DNA of 64,000 nt, taken from positions 124,001 to 188,000 of the forward strand of contig OZ244849.1 in NCBI GenBank assembly GCA_965220875.1. Direction: 5' to 3'. The notes under the pieces were generated by a model that was not told the DNA's origin, ran no database searches, and worked only from the letters and a program-made list of their open reading frames with translations. Shown here one piece after another: positions 1-8,461 of this stretch. Both the position numbers and the translations under genes were made by a program. The DNA comes from WTFY01 sp965220875 (lineage in GTDB: Bacteria > Pseudomonadota > Gammaproteobacteria > UBA4575). Numbering within the stretch: the first letter of the stretch is position 1; the number at the start of each line of letters is the position of its first letter.

Positions 1-333
1 CCAGCGGCATGTGCTGAATCAATTTCTCTGCACAAAACTTGTTCTAATGCAGTGTATTACGATCTCTCTTACAACTGTGCTCAATACCTACAATCCCTCG
101 ATCGAATTCATCGTGTCGGTGGTTCAGAAGAAAAGCCATCCTACTACCATTTTTTACAGTACGAGGATTCGCTTGATCAAGATATTTTGTCAAACCTTAA
201 TAACAAAGCAGAGAGGATGAATTCAATAATCAACCAAGACTACCCAATTTATTCTCTCGATATGTTTGAGACAGATGATGAGGATGATGCCTACTTGAAA
301 TTATTTGCAAATGAGCCGCAAAGCATTCAGTAA
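1..333 (+). CDS. SNF2-type helicase, C-terminal end (partial)
   Basis: The frame is open from the first base, so only the last 110 residues of a larger protein are visible. They contain the C-terminal helicase signature QYLQSLDRIHRVGG (motif VI, residues about 29-42), preceded by AESISLHKTC, which fits motif V of the second RecA-like lobe. The tail is acidic (ETDDEDD). SNF2 proteins are ATP-driven DNA translocases, and in bacteria such proteins often sit in phage-defence or restriction clusters. The stop codon overlaps the next gene by 23 nt, which suggests translational coupling and joint function with the DUF3883 protein and the methyltransferase. The full architecture cannot be judged because the N-terminus is outside the window. 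Confidence 0.85.
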   Translation, partial: PAACAESISLHKTCSNAVYYDLSYNCAQYLQSLDRIHRVGGSEEKPSYYHFLQYEDSLDQDILSNLNNKAERMNSIINQDYPIYSLDMFETDDEDDAYLKLFANEPQSIQ

Positions 334-1255
334 CCTACACTATATTTACGTGTGTGCGTTGCTCGACATACTAGTCAGTGTGCGACTGAGCCACCTACCC
401 CATATCAAAAGACGATTTGATGAAAACTCCCGAGGATTTGATGAAGTAGTTTCATTTTTGAGCGCGTTAAACATTCTTGTGGTTGATGGTTCCAGTATAC
501 GTCTAAATGTCGACCTGCCAAGAAAAGATAAGAATTTTCTACGCGCCGAAATTATGCGAAGAATTCTTGGTAAGAGAAATCGATATAGGAATGAAATATT
601 CAGATTTATCAATCAATTTTCATTAGATCAAAGAAAGATCACTTACATGCCTCCAGATCAGAGACGCTCTACTGATAGCGATGTCCGAAATTTTCTAATC
701 GATATTGGCGCTGTTAGGTATGTTCAGGACGCAGAAAAGTACGCTTTATTACCAGAGTATATAAGCCTCTTTGTAAGCGCTAGAAACAATGCAAACTTTA
801 CTCCTCCAGCACTTCTAGAAAACCAAGTGGAAGCCCGCAATGAAATTGGGCGCATGGCAGAAGAAATAGTAGTTGAACATGAACGTGTTAGGGTTGGGCC
901 GGCGTATGCAAATAAAGTGGACCATGTCTCTAAGCGTAACTGTGCCGCAGGGTACGATATCCTTAGCTGTTCTATTGAAAAAGATTCCAAGATCATTCCC
1001 AGGTTTATTGAAGTCAAGGCAGTCTCTTCAAGAACATTTCAGTTTTTTTGGAGCAAAAATGAAGTCGCTATAGCTCGCACATTTCAAGACTCATATTTTT
1101 TATACCTCTTGCCTGTTAGTCAGAATAGGCAATTTGAAATAGAGAAGCTAATGATGATTTCCAACCCTTGTGATAACGTATTGCAAGGTAGTTCAAGTTG
1201 GGTAATCGAGTCTGATGCACTAATTTGCTATTTAAAATCGGATGCATCTAATTGA
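311..1255 (+). CDS. DUF3883 domain protein (nuclease-like)
   Basis: Protein of 314 residues. I chose the ATG at 311; a TTG at 305 is possible. The N-terminal half is unassigned. The C-terminal part (about residues 175-290) reads as DUF3883: it starts with EIGRMAEEIVVEHE, then GYDILSC, then RFIEVKA, then a hydrophobic strand DSYFLYLLP. The Asp of GYDIL and the Glu and Lys of EVK are spaced like the D...ExK core of PD-(D/E)XK nucleases, a fold known for this family. It overlaps the helicase gene by 23 nt and is followed 19 nt later by a DNA methyltransferase, so the three look like one operon of a restriction or defence module. Substrate and activity are not known. Confidence 0.85.
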   Translation: MSRKAFSNLHYIYVCALLDILVSVRLSHLPHIKRRFDENSRGFDEVVSFLSALNILVVDGSSIRLNVDLPRKDKNFLRAEIMRRILGKRNRYRNEIFRFINQFSLDQRKITYMPPDQRRSTDSDVRNFLIDIGAVRYVQDAEKYALLPEYISLFVSARNNANFTPPALLENQVEARNEIGRMAEEIVVEHERVRVGPAYANKVDHVSKRNCAAGYDILSCSIEKDSKIIPRFIEVKAVSSRTFQFFWSKNEVAIARTFQDSYFLYLLPVSQNRQFEIEKLMMISNPCDNVLQGSSSWVIESDALICYLKSDASN

Positions 1256-1274
1256 CTGATTAAGTACTTTAAAG

Positions 1275-2222
1275 ATGTTAGAAAGTTACTCAGCCCCAAC
1301 TCACACAGAAGATTCCTTGAAATCTAAACCAGTAAAAGCACCATTTGGCTATTATGGTGCGAAACTGAGAATTGCGCGGCAGATAATCGAAAAGCTACCG
1401 CCTCATAATGCTTGGGTAGAAGGATTTTGTGGTTCAGCTGCAATTACATTAGCTAAGTCTCCTGTACCCATCGAGGTAATAAACGATGCAGATGATGAGA
1501 TAGTAAATTTATTTAAACAATTGAGAAACCATCCGAAAAAGCTTTATAAGGCAGTTGCACTAACCCCATATTCTCGCGCTGAATATGAAATAGCCCACAG
1601 AAAAGAAAAAGGTCTGAGTCCATTAGAGCGGGCAAGACGGTTTCTAGTCGCGACAATGATGACTGTCAACGCAGTCAACGGATCCTCACACTCCGGATTT
1701 TCGTATTCGTCATCATATACAAGGGGAAATAAAGAAGCACGGGTCAATCGCTGGTACAAATTGCCCGAAAGACTAGAAAAAGTTGTAGAACGTCTGCGTG
1801 GGGTACGTATTGAAAACAGGGATGCGTGTGAGATAGTGAGGCTATTTCATAACCGCCCTGCAACCTTAATGTACCTAGATCCACCATATTTTATAAAACG
1901 GAAATATGAGTACACGATCGATGTAAATAACTTAGAGTTTCACTCAAAGCTCTTAGAAATTTGCATGCAAGCCCGTTGCATGATCCTACTTAGTGGGTAT
2001 AAAAACGACCTATATGACTCTTTATTGACAACAAACAATGGCTGGGTTAGTCAGAATATAGAAACACACACTAGAGACACTACAGGAAAAGATTTTGCGC
2101 GCACTGAAGTTCTATGGATGAACTCATATTTTATCAAGGCGAAAAGGATGAACAGGGTACCAATTCGATTGAAAGCTAAGGAAAGACAAGAAAAAAAGCT
2201 TAACCCGCCAAGAAATTGGTGA
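1275..2222 (+). CDS. D12-class (Dam-like) adenine-N6 DNA methyltransferase
   Basis: Protein of 315 residues, near the usual size of Dam-type enzymes. Visible motifs are PFGYYGAK near residue 23 (SAM-binding motif of the D12 class), GFCGSAAI near residue 55, and YLDPPYF near residue 200, the catalytic DPPY motif of adenine-N6 methyltransferases. It transfers a methyl group from S-adenosylmethionine to adenine in a target sequence that cannot be read from the protein. It lies 19 nt after the DUF3883 gene, so its likely role is to protect host DNA from the helicase/DUF3883 module. The next genes are on the opposite strand and end 54 nt away. The codons are AT-rich compared with the core genes. 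Confidence 0.9.
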   Translation: MLESYSAPTHTEDSLKSKPVKAPFGYYGAKLRIARQIIEKLPPHNAWVEGFCGSAAITLAKSPVPIEVINDADDEIVNLFKQLRNHPKKLYKAVALTPYSRAEYEIAHRKEKGLSPLERARRFLVATMMTVNAVNGSSHSGFSYSSSYTRGNKEARVNRWYKLPERLEKVVERLRGVRIENRDACEIVRLFHNRPATLMYLDPPYFIKRKYEYTIDVNNLEFHSKLLEICMQARCMILLSGYKNDLYDSLLTTNNGWVSQNIETHTRDTTGKDFARTEVLWMNSYFIKAKRMNRVPIRLKAKERQEKKLNPPRNW

Positions 2223-2275
2223 CTAAATACAGGCTATCAGAGTAATCACACATATAGAAACTCCAGCATTAGCGA

Positions 2276-2929
2276 TTATCTCCGGGCCGATTCATTAGCT
2301 ATCCGAATCGTTCTAGTCAATATGCCAACAGTTGTCGAAGGGTTACCGTGAGGATCCCCTTCCTGCTCCCGACGGTCTATCAAGACTTCTCCACGCCTTT
2401 CTGCTGATTTGACACGGGTCACCAAATTATCGCAGTCTGGGACTTTTCTGCGGCGCTTGTCGTACTCCGGCCTCAGGTTCTCCAGCTTAATTTGCACAGC
2501 ATGACGGTGGTTGGGCTGGTCGTAATCCCTTTCATGCAAGATTAGCCAGAGTTCAAAGCAAGGGTTAGAGTATGCAACTCCAACGTTATTAGCTTGGCAT
2601 AGACTGACTGCTTGATTGAAATTTGGGTGTTCATCACGGTCAAATACTGCCCACACCTCGTCTTTTTCTTCAAATGAATTCTTTTTACGTCGACTTTTTC
2701 TAGTCAATCCTTCAGATTTTGCAAAGTTAACTGCCTCCGTAGCTATGGTCATAGGAACCCCAACTCCAGGCCTAGTTTCAACAGCAATCAGTGCCCCGGT
2801 CCAGGTCCGTTGGAGTGCAGAGAAATACGTCGGTTCCGTTTTCATGCCTTCGCAAAATAGGATGAAACGTCGTTTTGGTTCTATTCTGGGCTGCCGTCGT
2901 CGGATTGGCCGTATCTTGTATCTCGCCAT
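2276..2929 (-). CDS. RloB-like protein (predicted TOPRIM-type effector)
   Basis: Protein of 217 residues. It begins with a basic stretch, then ILFCEGMKTEPTYF (residues about 23-36), VWAVFDRDEHPNF near residue 95 and SNPCFELWLILH near residue 120. This Glu/DxD arrangement is the RloB family pattern, related to TOPRIM-like nuclease domains. Its ATG follows the TAA stop of the ATPase gene with no gap, so the two are translationally coupled and probably form one ATPase-effector system. RloA/RloB were first named as genes linked to type I restriction loci; ATPase plus TOPRIM-type pairs such as PARIS and OLD-type systems act as anti-phage abortive infection. The function here is by analogy. Confidence 0.85.
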   Translation of the reverse strand: MARYKIRPIRRRQPRIEPKRRFILFCEGMKTEPTYFSALQRTWTGALIAVETRPGVGVPMTIATEAVNFAKSEGLTRKSRRKKNSFEEKDEVWAVFDRDEHPNFNQAVSLCQANNVGVAYSNPCFELWLILHERDYDQPNHRHAVQIKLENLRPEYDKRRRKVPDCDNLVTRVKSAERRGEVLIDRREQEGDPHGNPSTTVGILTRTIRIANESARR

Positions 2930-4201
2930 TTAATTCGTTTCACAGAACGGCAATGTTGTATCTCGATTTGGCAATGCCCCATATCGGCCTTGCAAATACC
3001 CTAGTTCGATATTATCACCCTTGCGCGTTCGAATATCCGTCAATGGATAAAGCTCCGTAGCTCCCTCTGAGGTCTTTTCAGTAAACCAGAGTTGATCACG
3101 TCTCAGTAAGGATGACTTCATCAAGTTTGTATCGTGGGTTGTCGCAATAAGCTGCGCACCATTTTGGTTTATCTCTGGCAGGCAAAACAACTTCAGTATC
3201 GCTTCGCTTGCATAGGTATGAAGACTAGCATCCACCTCGTCTACGCATAGTGGAATACCCTTATCCAGTGCTTGGAATACTAGGCTCAGCACCATCAACA
3301 ATTGTCGCGTACCAGCACTTTCTGAATCCAAGTCAAAATAAACTGCTTCTCCCCTCCGGCCACGATGGGCTAGCTCAATTACAAGCTTCTTATCCATATC
3401 AAGTTCATCTACTGCGTGACTTCCGAAGAGCTTTTCAAGCATAACTTGTACTTCCCGACGTATTACTAGACTCTCCTCCGTAACTTCAGTCTCTCTTTTT
3501 TGGTAATCAATTACCCCAGTATTGATCGATTCTAAAAACTTGATTACCCGCGAATCTACATCTCCAATAAATTGTGCAGTAGCCTCTCTACCCGGTGCAT
3601 AATTCGGTTTTGTAAACTTGATTGATCTAAAATACGCGTATATTTTTGATAACAACTCATGGCCATTCTGTGCGGCCGCTGACAAAAATAGGCTATTGGG
3701 TCTAGTCAATCTGGCAATATTACTATTCTGCCCTTTCAACCAGCGTCCAAATTTAAATTTGCTATTTTCACGCTCAAACATTCTTCTGCGATGCGATTCG
3801 GGGAATGCGTATAGCCACTCAGCGACAAAAACTTCATCTGTCGCCTCAAAACCATAGTGGTACCTAACTTCATCAATGACGAAATCGATGTCGAACTTGG
3901 ATGGAGTATGCGAACAAGCAGGATCAAGCCTAAATGCATGGCGTTGAATATCACCTCCAGGTTCACCCTTGGCATGCGACCACAACACCATTTGTTTCAT
4001 GGTTGCTATCGCATCTACGAAATTAGTTTTGCCTGACGCATTGGGGCCATAGATCACTATCGCAGGCAAAACAAACCCACTCGACACTGATTTACACCCA
4101 ATTAGCCCTTCGCGTTGATCTCTCAACGAAGATGCAGCGAAAGACAACTCTTGAGTCTCACAAATAGATAGGTGATTTGCGACACTAAACCGTAATAACA
4201 T
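2930..4201 (-). CDS. AAA (RloA/AbiE-type, AAA_21) ATPase
   Basis: Protein of 423 residues. Walker A is GPNASGKTN at residues 52-60, the ABC-like signature region is SESAGTRQLL near residue 300, and Walker B is IPLCVDEVDASLH soon after, followed by IATTHDTNLM, the switch histidine region. This is the layout of the SMC/RecF-like AAA_21 ATPases of OLD, PARIS (AriA) and RloA type. It probably senses infection or DNA ends and controls the RloB-like partner, whose start codon directly abuts this stop codon. The start is the ATG at 4201. A 241-bp AT-rich gap separates it from the divergent gene at 4443, so both promoters must lie there. Confidence 0.88.
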   Translation of the reverse strand: MLLRFSVANHLSICETQELSFAASSLRDQREGLIGCKSVSSGFVLPAIVIYGPNASGKTNFVDAIATMKQMVLWSHAKGEPGGDIQRHAFRLDPACSHTPSKFDIDFVIDEVRYHYGFEATDEVFVAEWLYAFPESHRRRMFERENSKFKFGRWLKGQNSNIARLTRPNSLFLSAAAQNGHELLSKIYAYFRSIKFTKPNYAPGREATAQFIGDVDSRVIKFLESINTGVIDYQKRETEVTEESLVIRREVQVMLEKLFGSHAVDELDMDKKLVIELAHRGRRGEAVYFDLDSESAGTRQLLMVLSLVFQALDKGIPLCVDEVDASLHTYASEAILKLFCLPEINQNGAQLIATTHDTNLMKSSLLRRDQLWFTEKTSEGATELYPLTDIRTRKGDNIELGYLQGRYGALPNRDTTLPFCETN

Positions 4202-4442
4202 TTTTTACCTATTTAGATCGTTCTAACAGTAGAATTATAGTGTAATTCGTAAAATTTTTGTAAATTCTTATGCAAAATGCAATATTCTATGTTGAATCAA
4301 ATCAGATGCAAGTGCGCTAACCACTCCAGTGCAGAAACTTATTAGTGCGAGATAAACTGTTCAGTGTACAACTTCAGACTGCAGTGATACGACTTAACGT
4401 GGCAACTTTTGTTCAAAAACACATCTTCGGAGGTTAAACCGA

Positions 4443-5501
4443 ATGTCTGTTCTCGATATTCCCGATCAATTGCGTTTGGAGGACAAATTTCACCATATTG
4501 ATATGGGTTTCCTGAACCGCCGCTTATGCATAACTTCCTTGTCTCCAGGTGCTCGACAGTATTTCTTCGAGAATCAGAAGCCGGAAACCGATCATTTAGC
4601 AAAATACAGCAACAATCACCTTCTCGTGACTCTGGTCTTGGATTGTTGCGAAGCCCGTGATGCACCGACTTTGCTTAAGGCTCTGACACTCGGCGAACCC
4701 CGCCACTTGTTTCGGAGTACGGAGCGCTTGGCTCCGTGCTCCGAAATCTACGATGCGGACCGCGTCTGCCACGCAGTGGAACTCGACCTCGATTTCGGTA
4801 AACCCGTAGTCATCTCCTATCATACGAGCCACATTGTCAGCGACACTTGTAAAATGGTTCTCCACAGGGGATCACAGGACGGTGATGTGAACTCGATAAT
4901 CGGTTTGCTGCACGACAAGCCGAACCGATTTGAAATCGAGCCAATGGTTATTGGACCGCCTTGGTTTGATCATCCTCGCAATGGAGAGGACAGTGACCGG
5001 TTGATGTTTCTTGGACACGACTTCGGCGAGATCTTTCCGGAAGACATAGACCAGTTTTCAAAAATGCGCGATGTGGAGGTCGAAAATGCAGATGAATGGA
5101 TGGACGCGATGAGGGCGCTACCGGAGGCGGAGGTCAAGGAAGCTATCGCCAGCCTGTTTTCCGAACCCACGAAGAAGGACTGGGGCGGCGAATCCGACGA
5201 TCACTTTTCGGCAAACGTACTAGTGCAGGGACGGCGTAGAACTGCTGCCTTTCTCCTGAAGGGACCCACCCAGTTTCGTGAAATGACCTTGGATATGTGT
5301 GGAACACGGTCGGATCAGATACATCGGATGGTGGATTCCGATGCTGATATATCTGTGGTCCAGCACGCACATCTCATCGGTGCTGTTGTTAGGCGAACAC
5401 TCCGGAATGAGGCAATCCGCCCCGGAAACTCCCGACGCAAGTATTGCTTGATTGATGGCCAAGCGACCTATCGTATCCTGAAAGCATATGAGCTCATTTG
5501 A
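4443..5501 (+). CDS. Uncharacterised protein with possible nuclease-like C-terminus
   Basis: Protein of 352 residues with a strong GGAGG at 4429-4433, nine bases before ATG. I do not recognise a named family. The C-terminal third (about 240-350) has an ordered pattern: DWGGESDDHF, a strand ending AAFLLKGP, then DQIHRM, then ISVVQHAHLI, and YCLIDGQATYRILKAY at the end. The Glu/Asp cluster, the lone Lys at the end of a hydrophobic strand and the following Gln resemble a restriction-endonuclease fold core, but this is inference. The middle is acidic. The stop is followed closely by a DUF6998-type gene, with which it probably forms a two-gene unit. It lies inside a defence-type island. Confidence 0.75.
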   Translation: MSVLDIPDQLRLEDKFHHIDMGFLNRRLCITSLSPGARQYFFENQKPETDHLAKYSNNHLLVTLVLDCCEARDAPTLLKALTLGEPRHLFRSTERLAPCSEIYDADRVCHAVELDLDFGKPVVISYHTSHIVSDTCKMVLHRGSQDGDVNSIIGLLHDKPNRFEIEPMVIGPPWFDHPRNGEDSDRLMFLGHDFGEIFPEDIDQFSKMRDVEVENADEWMDAMRALPEAEVKEAIASLFSEPTKKDWGGESDDHFSANVLVQGRRRTAAFLLKGPTQFREMTLDMCGTRSDQIHRMVDSDADISVVQHAHLIGAVVRRTLRNEAIRPGNSRRKYCLIDGQATYRILKAYELI

Positions 5502-5531
5502 TTGCCTGCCTCGATTTCCATGGGGAGGCTG

Positions 5532-6017
5532 ATGGGCACTAATGGAAGTCCAGTTAGCATTCACGATATTGGGCTGATTTTGGAAAAAGCACGTGCTGCG
5601 GCGATTGACTACTACCAGCTAACTGGTAAGCCGCTAGGAATCACAGGTGAATACGGAGAGTATATTGCTGCTGAAAGACTTGGGTTGGATCTCTCTGTTG
5701 CACGGACGGCTGGATATGATGCAACTGACCTAGAGGGTCGCCGCATTCAGATTAAGACACGTAGTATTCCTCGTAAGAAAAATATCGCGGGGCAGACGGT
5801 AGGTTCCATCCGCTTGGATCACGAATGGGACGTGGTCCTGCTGGTCGTCATGGATGAGTTCTTTGTGCTTCGCTGGATGTTCGAAGCGGACCGGTCAATG
5901 ATCGAATCAGCATTGAAAGCACCTGGAAGCCGCGCACGTAACGTGCGAGGCGCGCTGTCGGTGGCTAAATTTAAAAGTATTGGACGCCAGATTTGGCCTA
6001 GAGGTAAATGTGAATGA
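5532..6017 (+). CDS. DUF6998-like, PD-(D/E)XK-type protein
   Basis: The frame is open from just after the previous stop (TTG at 5502). I place the start at ATG 5532 (161 residues) because GGGGAGG sits directly before it; ATG 5520 is also possible. Residues about 30-100 contain ITGEYGEYIAAERLGLDL, TAGYDATD and RRIQIKTRS, followed by a strand WDVVLLVVMD. This is the order Glu, Asp, QxK found in restriction-endonuclease-like folds and matches what I know as DUF6998. It follows the unrecognised 352-residue gene with at most 30 nt between them, so they are likely co-transcribed. Function unknown; a DNA-cutting or DNA-binding role in defence is inferred. Confidence 0.75.
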   Translation: MGTNGSPVSIHDIGLILEKARAAAIDYYQLTGKPLGITGEYGEYIAAERLGLDLSVARTAGYDATDLEGRRIQIKTRSIPRKKNIAGQTVGSIRLDHEWDVVLLVVMDEFFVLRWMFEADRSMIESALKAPGSRARNVRGALSVAKFKSIGRQIWPRGKCE

Positions 6018-6228
6018 ACTGTGTTTATAGGTGAACAGAACCCAAATTGTATGGTCATGTCGACCCGCGCTTAATAACTGAGAGCGACAAGCGGTTTGGA
6101 CTTACTTACCGCCAGCGCTTATCTTTAAGATCTACCAATGCGAGTATCGGTAATTCAAGTACAGAGAACGCTGCAGATGAACAAATTAATTTTGTCGGTA
6201 CTAGTGTCGATACATTTAAATAAGGGGC

Positions 6229-6411
6229 TTATATACATAACTCAACGTTAATCACTTTCTTTTTTCCAGCCGGCATGGCAGGCGGTCGTCCGCAAGCGTT
6301 TTTCTCGATGGCAGCCTCCTCCATGTATACCGTCCCGCGACAGGTTTTAGCGAGATCCTCCAGTCTGTCCATGACCGTCCGGATGGCGCTCGGTTCAGGG
6401 TGTTTGTTCAT
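6229..6411 (-). CDS. Small hypothetical protein
   Basis: A 60-residue frame that starts one base after the stop of the upstream 112-residue membrane protein gene, which suggests coupling. It has a predicted helix (AIRTVMDRLEDLAKTC) and a basic KKK near the end. The ribosome-binding site is weak (GGTGA). No family recognised. It may be chance, but the spacing to its neighbour favours a gene. Confidence 0.4.
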   Translation of the reverse strand: MNKHPEPSAIRTVMDRLEDLAKTCRGTVYMEEAAIEKNACGRPPAMPAGKKKVINVELCI

Positions 6412-6412
6412 T

Positions 6413-6751
6413 TCAAATCACCGAAATTATTAACGCGACGAGTGATATTGGGATCGAAAGAAGCGAAAATAGGGCTGCAAATCTTTTTAGTCTGTACCAA
6501 AATTCTCCTAGTATGCGATAGTCCATTCCCTCTTTAGTCAGGCAAGTTATTTTTTGCACATGCCCATCTTTATCAGGTTTACAAGCAAAATCTCTATATT
6601 CCACAAACCCTAACCCGATAAGCTTTTCATGGCGTTCAAGACTTTCAATATCTTCTTCCGTTAGACTGTTCCTGTCTGTGGCTAGTTTTGCATCCCCTTC
6701 CAACCATTCTTTCTCGTTCTCATTTAGAAGAGGCTTAAAAAATTTCTTCAT
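6413..6751 (-). CDS. Small hypothetical protein with C-terminal membrane anchor
   Basis: Protein of 112 residues with a good ribosome-binding site (GGGAAGGAGA before the ATG). The first 85 residues are charged and soluble-looking, with an acidic helix TEEDIESLERHEKLIGLGF that resembles part of a winged-helix and a strand pair QKITCLTKEGMDYRI. The last 25 residues (LFSLLSIPISLVALIISVI) form one transmembrane segment, so the soluble part should face the cytoplasm. No named family recognised. It lies between the DUF6998 gene and the DUF2806 gene in the same island; a small gene follows one base after its stop. Confidence 0.7.
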   Translation of the reverse strand: MKKFFKPLLNENEKEWLEGDAKLATDRNSLTEEDIESLERHEKLIGLGFVEYRDFACKPDKDGHVQKITCLTKEGMDYRILGEFWYRLKRFAALFSLLSIPISLVALIISVI

Positions 6752-6940
6752 AGTTTATTTCTCCTTCCCAGATATTTTTCTTAGTATGTCAGCCCATCAA
6801 CCAGCACAGATCCTCCATGATCGTTTGAACATTATTTAGTATTGATAGTAAGTCGGAAAACATTTTGGATAACTAAGAAGTGGCCCTGAATGGTCATTGG
6901 TAGCAGTCAAGAAAGACATGAACTGAGAACCAGTTCAGGG

Positions 6941-7945
6941 CTATGTTTTCGAAATTTGAGTAATTTCAGGGCGATTACTTGCAACCTCTTTCATATGCAA
7001 GTTTTTATTTTCAAAATATTTCTCTAGTTCCTTAGAAAAACTTTCCATCATTTCAATTTCAACGACTCTTGACAATTCTTTGCCTGATTGGCTCAAGGCA
7101 GGGCCTGAAATCTTGATTTCCTCACTGAATGGGAGACCTTGATTTATTAAAGTTAAAAGCCAAAACCGATTTTGAAACCGGAAAGGTGCACGAATCATGT
7201 GTGTTTTGTCAGGTGAAAGTACCCCAATGCTTTGACGATAATCAAAAGATGAATGGTAATCAGATATAATCAAGCCATGCTCATTCAGTTGATTCAGAGA
7301 ATCAAAGGGCAGTCCATACGGCTGTAAAAAATTCTGCGATGCATAGCCACCTAAAGAGGGTACTCTGGCATCTATATACCCGGACTCTGTGTACATGCAT
7401 GCTGAACAAAATATTTGGAGCAAGCGGGCTGTGTTTTGATCAAGGTCCTTTAAAATACTCAGAGTATGAATTGATGTGCTGCCAGCATGGCATACCTCAC
7501 CTGCTAAAACTTTCGACCATAGTGATTGCATTTCCTCCGATGATATGTCCTGTACATCATTGAAGAAGCGAGCTGTCCAGTCATGATCTGGCTCACAATT
7601 TTTAACTGTTGTGTCTCCAAGGTGATTTGCTGCTTTTCGCACGACTGCTTCGATATTAGCCTGCCTTTTTTGTTCCTGAAATTGAATTCTCTGCTTAACA
7701 GTATTTGTAATATCCAGTTGCGATGTTAGGGATAAGTCTTGTGATGTTAAAATCTCGCGTGCCTCTGTATTGGCCTTGGCTAATATCTTTAGAGAATCTG
7801 CTTTTGCCTCCGCTTCGACTAGTATCGCCTGAGCATTCTGTTTAGCTTTCCACGTAGCCAACAATGGCCCTGCGATACTGCCAATACCGCTAGCAGCATA
7901 ATCTAAAAGTTTCTCTAAGGCGGGAATGTTTATGTTTGCGTCCAC
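6941..7945 (-). CDS. DUF2806 family protein
   Basis: Protein of 334 residues with a GTG start at 7945 preceded by AAGG. Residues 1-35 hold a Gly/Ala-rich hydrophobic stretch (AASGIGSIAGPLLATW); residues 35-105 are a long Ala/Glu/Lys-rich coiled coil; then comes the conserved core DWTARFFNDVQDISSEEMQ (about 122-140) and LWSKVLAGEV, the hallmark of DUF2806. The C-terminal third is less conserved. The family has no proven function. The coiled coil plus hydrophobic N-terminus suggests a membrane-associated oligomer. It is the last gene before the island boundary. Spacing of 189 bp to the next gene on the same strand makes an operon uncertain. Confidence 0.72.
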   Translation of the reverse strand: MDANINIPALEKLLDYAASGIGSIAGPLLATWKAKQNAQAILVEAEAKADSLKILAKANTEAREILTSQDLSLTSQLDITNTVKQRIQFQEQKRQANIEAVVRKAANHLGDTTVKNCEPDHDWTARFFNDVQDISSEEMQSLWSKVLAGEVCHAGSTSIHTLSILKDLDQNTARLLQIFCSACMYTESGYIDARVPSLGGYASQNFLQPYGLPFDSLNQLNEHGLIISDYHSSFDYRQSIGVLSPDKTHMIRAPFRFQNRFWLLTLINQGLPFSEEIKISGPALSQSGKELSRVVEIEMMESFSKELEKYFENKNLHMKEVASNRPEITQISKT

Positions 7946-8383
7946 AGTACCTTACTAATCCCAAACGTGAGCCTGAGTCAAATTTATCTTTACACCTGTG
8001 ATTTAGCCAATATGTGCTTGACAGCTCTTCGCTATGCCAGTTTTGCTTTGAGGGTACTATTAACTGTTTTTCATTTCACTCACGCAATGCATTTAACAGA
8101 ATCTATGCTACAGTCCGACGAGTAGTCACTAGACGACTCGGAAAGCAAAAAGTCGTGGTTCTCCATGAGAGCCTCTACAGGAAATCAAACCAATGCAATA
8201 CAAAAATACAGTGCGCGCAAGGCAACAATTCATGGATAAAGCCGATCGTGAACTTCCTTAAGAAAATGATGATATTTACACATCTAGGGTGGCTTCGTGT
8301 GTAGTTGAAGGGCAGGACCAAAAAATTTTTGCATTTACTGTTTTGAACTACAAATTGCAAATGCAACAAATGGACAAATTTGA

Positions 8384-8407
8384 TTTTGACGGTACTTTTG
8401 ACGGCAC
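8384..8407. repeat. Tandem 12-bp repeat, possible integrase arm-type site
   Basis: Two directly adjacent copies, TTTTGACGGTAC and TTTTGACGGCAC, identical at 11 of 12 positions. They lie 55 bp before the tRNA-like end, the distance expected for arm-type sites of a tyrosine recombinase. Function is inferred from position. Confidence 0.45.
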
Positions 8408-8461
8408 CATTGAGAATAGAATTGTTAAAATGTTTTAGCTGACAATAACTTAAAATCGCTA

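Noticed and set aside
8120..8139. Imperfect palindrome as a possible recombination or operator site
   Set aside because: Only 7 of 8 arm bases pair and no gene starts nearby; not distinguishable from chance.
8014..8304. A 96-codon frame near the first island boundary
   Set aside because: No ribosome-binding site, no protein-like pattern, crosses an inverted repeat; looks like chance.
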